The notes under the pieces were generated by a model that had not been told where the DNA came from, made no database searches, and saw only the letters and a list, made by a program, of their open reading frames with translations. This document shows, in pieces, positions 6,067-6,113 of a DNA stretch of 6,113 nucleotides (positions within the stretch are counted from its first letter, which is position 1; the number at the start of each line of letters is the position of its first letter). The stretch covers positions 1 to 6,113 of the forward strand of contig JALOSN010000068.1 in assembly GCA_025458415.1 (NCBI GenBank). Direction: 5' to 3'. A program made the translations under genes and the position numbers. Source of the stretch: Hydrogenophaga sp. Its GTDB lineage: Bacteria > Pseudomonadota > Gammaproteobacteria > Burkholderiales > Burkholderiaceae_C.

Positions 6067-6113
6067 ATGCAGCGTCGACAGCTCGTATCCACCCTGGGAA
6101 CCTGCCTGGCCGC
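6067..6113 (+). CDS. N-terminus of a protein with a twin-arginine-like leader (3' end outside window)
   Basis: Fifteen complete codons are visible, reading MQRRQLVSTLGTCLA. The start has a strong AGGAG at good spacing. RRQLV followed by a hydrophobic run fits the beginning of a Tat export signal (RRxxh), and possibly a lipoprotein signal because a Cys occurs at residue 13. The rest is outside the window, so no function can be given. It is divergent to the molybdoenzyme gene and could be, but need not be, functionally linked to it. Confidence 0.6.
   Translation, partial: MQRRQLVSTLGTCLA

Overview
The window is GC-rich and densely packed, with almost no spare intergenic DNA. It looks like the chromosome of a Pseudomonadota bacterium, most likely a gamma- or betaproteobacterium. 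The clues are a type III pantothenate kinase (CoaX), a bacterial acyl-CoA-binding protein, a polyhydroxyalkanoate (PHA) granule-region protein and a predicted lipoprotein aminopeptidase of the COG4324 type. I see no tRNA, rRNA, CRISPR array, insertion sequence, phage gene or other sign of recent transfer. The genus cannot be settled from this sequence alone.

Layout, left to right. (1) Positions 1-375 (+) hold the C-terminal half of CoaX, cut by the window edge. (2) A wax ester synthase/diacylglycerol acyltransferase (WS/DGAT) gene, 394-1944 (-), converges on it. (3) An intergenic region of 162 bp, 1945-2106, separates the WS/DGAT gene from a divergent acyl-CoA-binding protein gene, 2107-2361 (+), and contains two imperfect inverted repeats. 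(4) A left-running gene set follows on the minus strand. In transcription order it is a molybdopterin oxidoreductase (5951 to 3897), a lipoprotein zinc metallopeptidase (3900 to 2791, overlapping the previous stop in a GTGA junction) and a PHA granule-region protein (2738 to 2400, after a 52-nt gap with a small hairpin). (5) At the right edge, from 6067 (+), a divergent gene begins with a twin-arginine-like leader and is cut after 15 codons.

How the genes may work together: CoaX makes 4'-phosphopantothenate for CoA. ACBP buffers and carries long-chain acyl-CoA. WS/DGAT consumes acyl-CoA to make wax esters or triacylglycerol. The PHA-system protein belongs to another carbon-storage pathway that also starts from acyl-CoA. 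The left half therefore reads as an acyl-CoA/storage-lipid neighbourhood. The link of the molybdoenzyme and the metallopeptidase to that theme is unproven. I found no clearly new multi-gene system. The points most worth checking are the WS/DGAT-ACBP divergent arrangement with its possible operator, the orphan molybdoenzyme coupled to a lipoprotein peptidase, and a hairpin sitting directly on the molybdoenzyme start codon.
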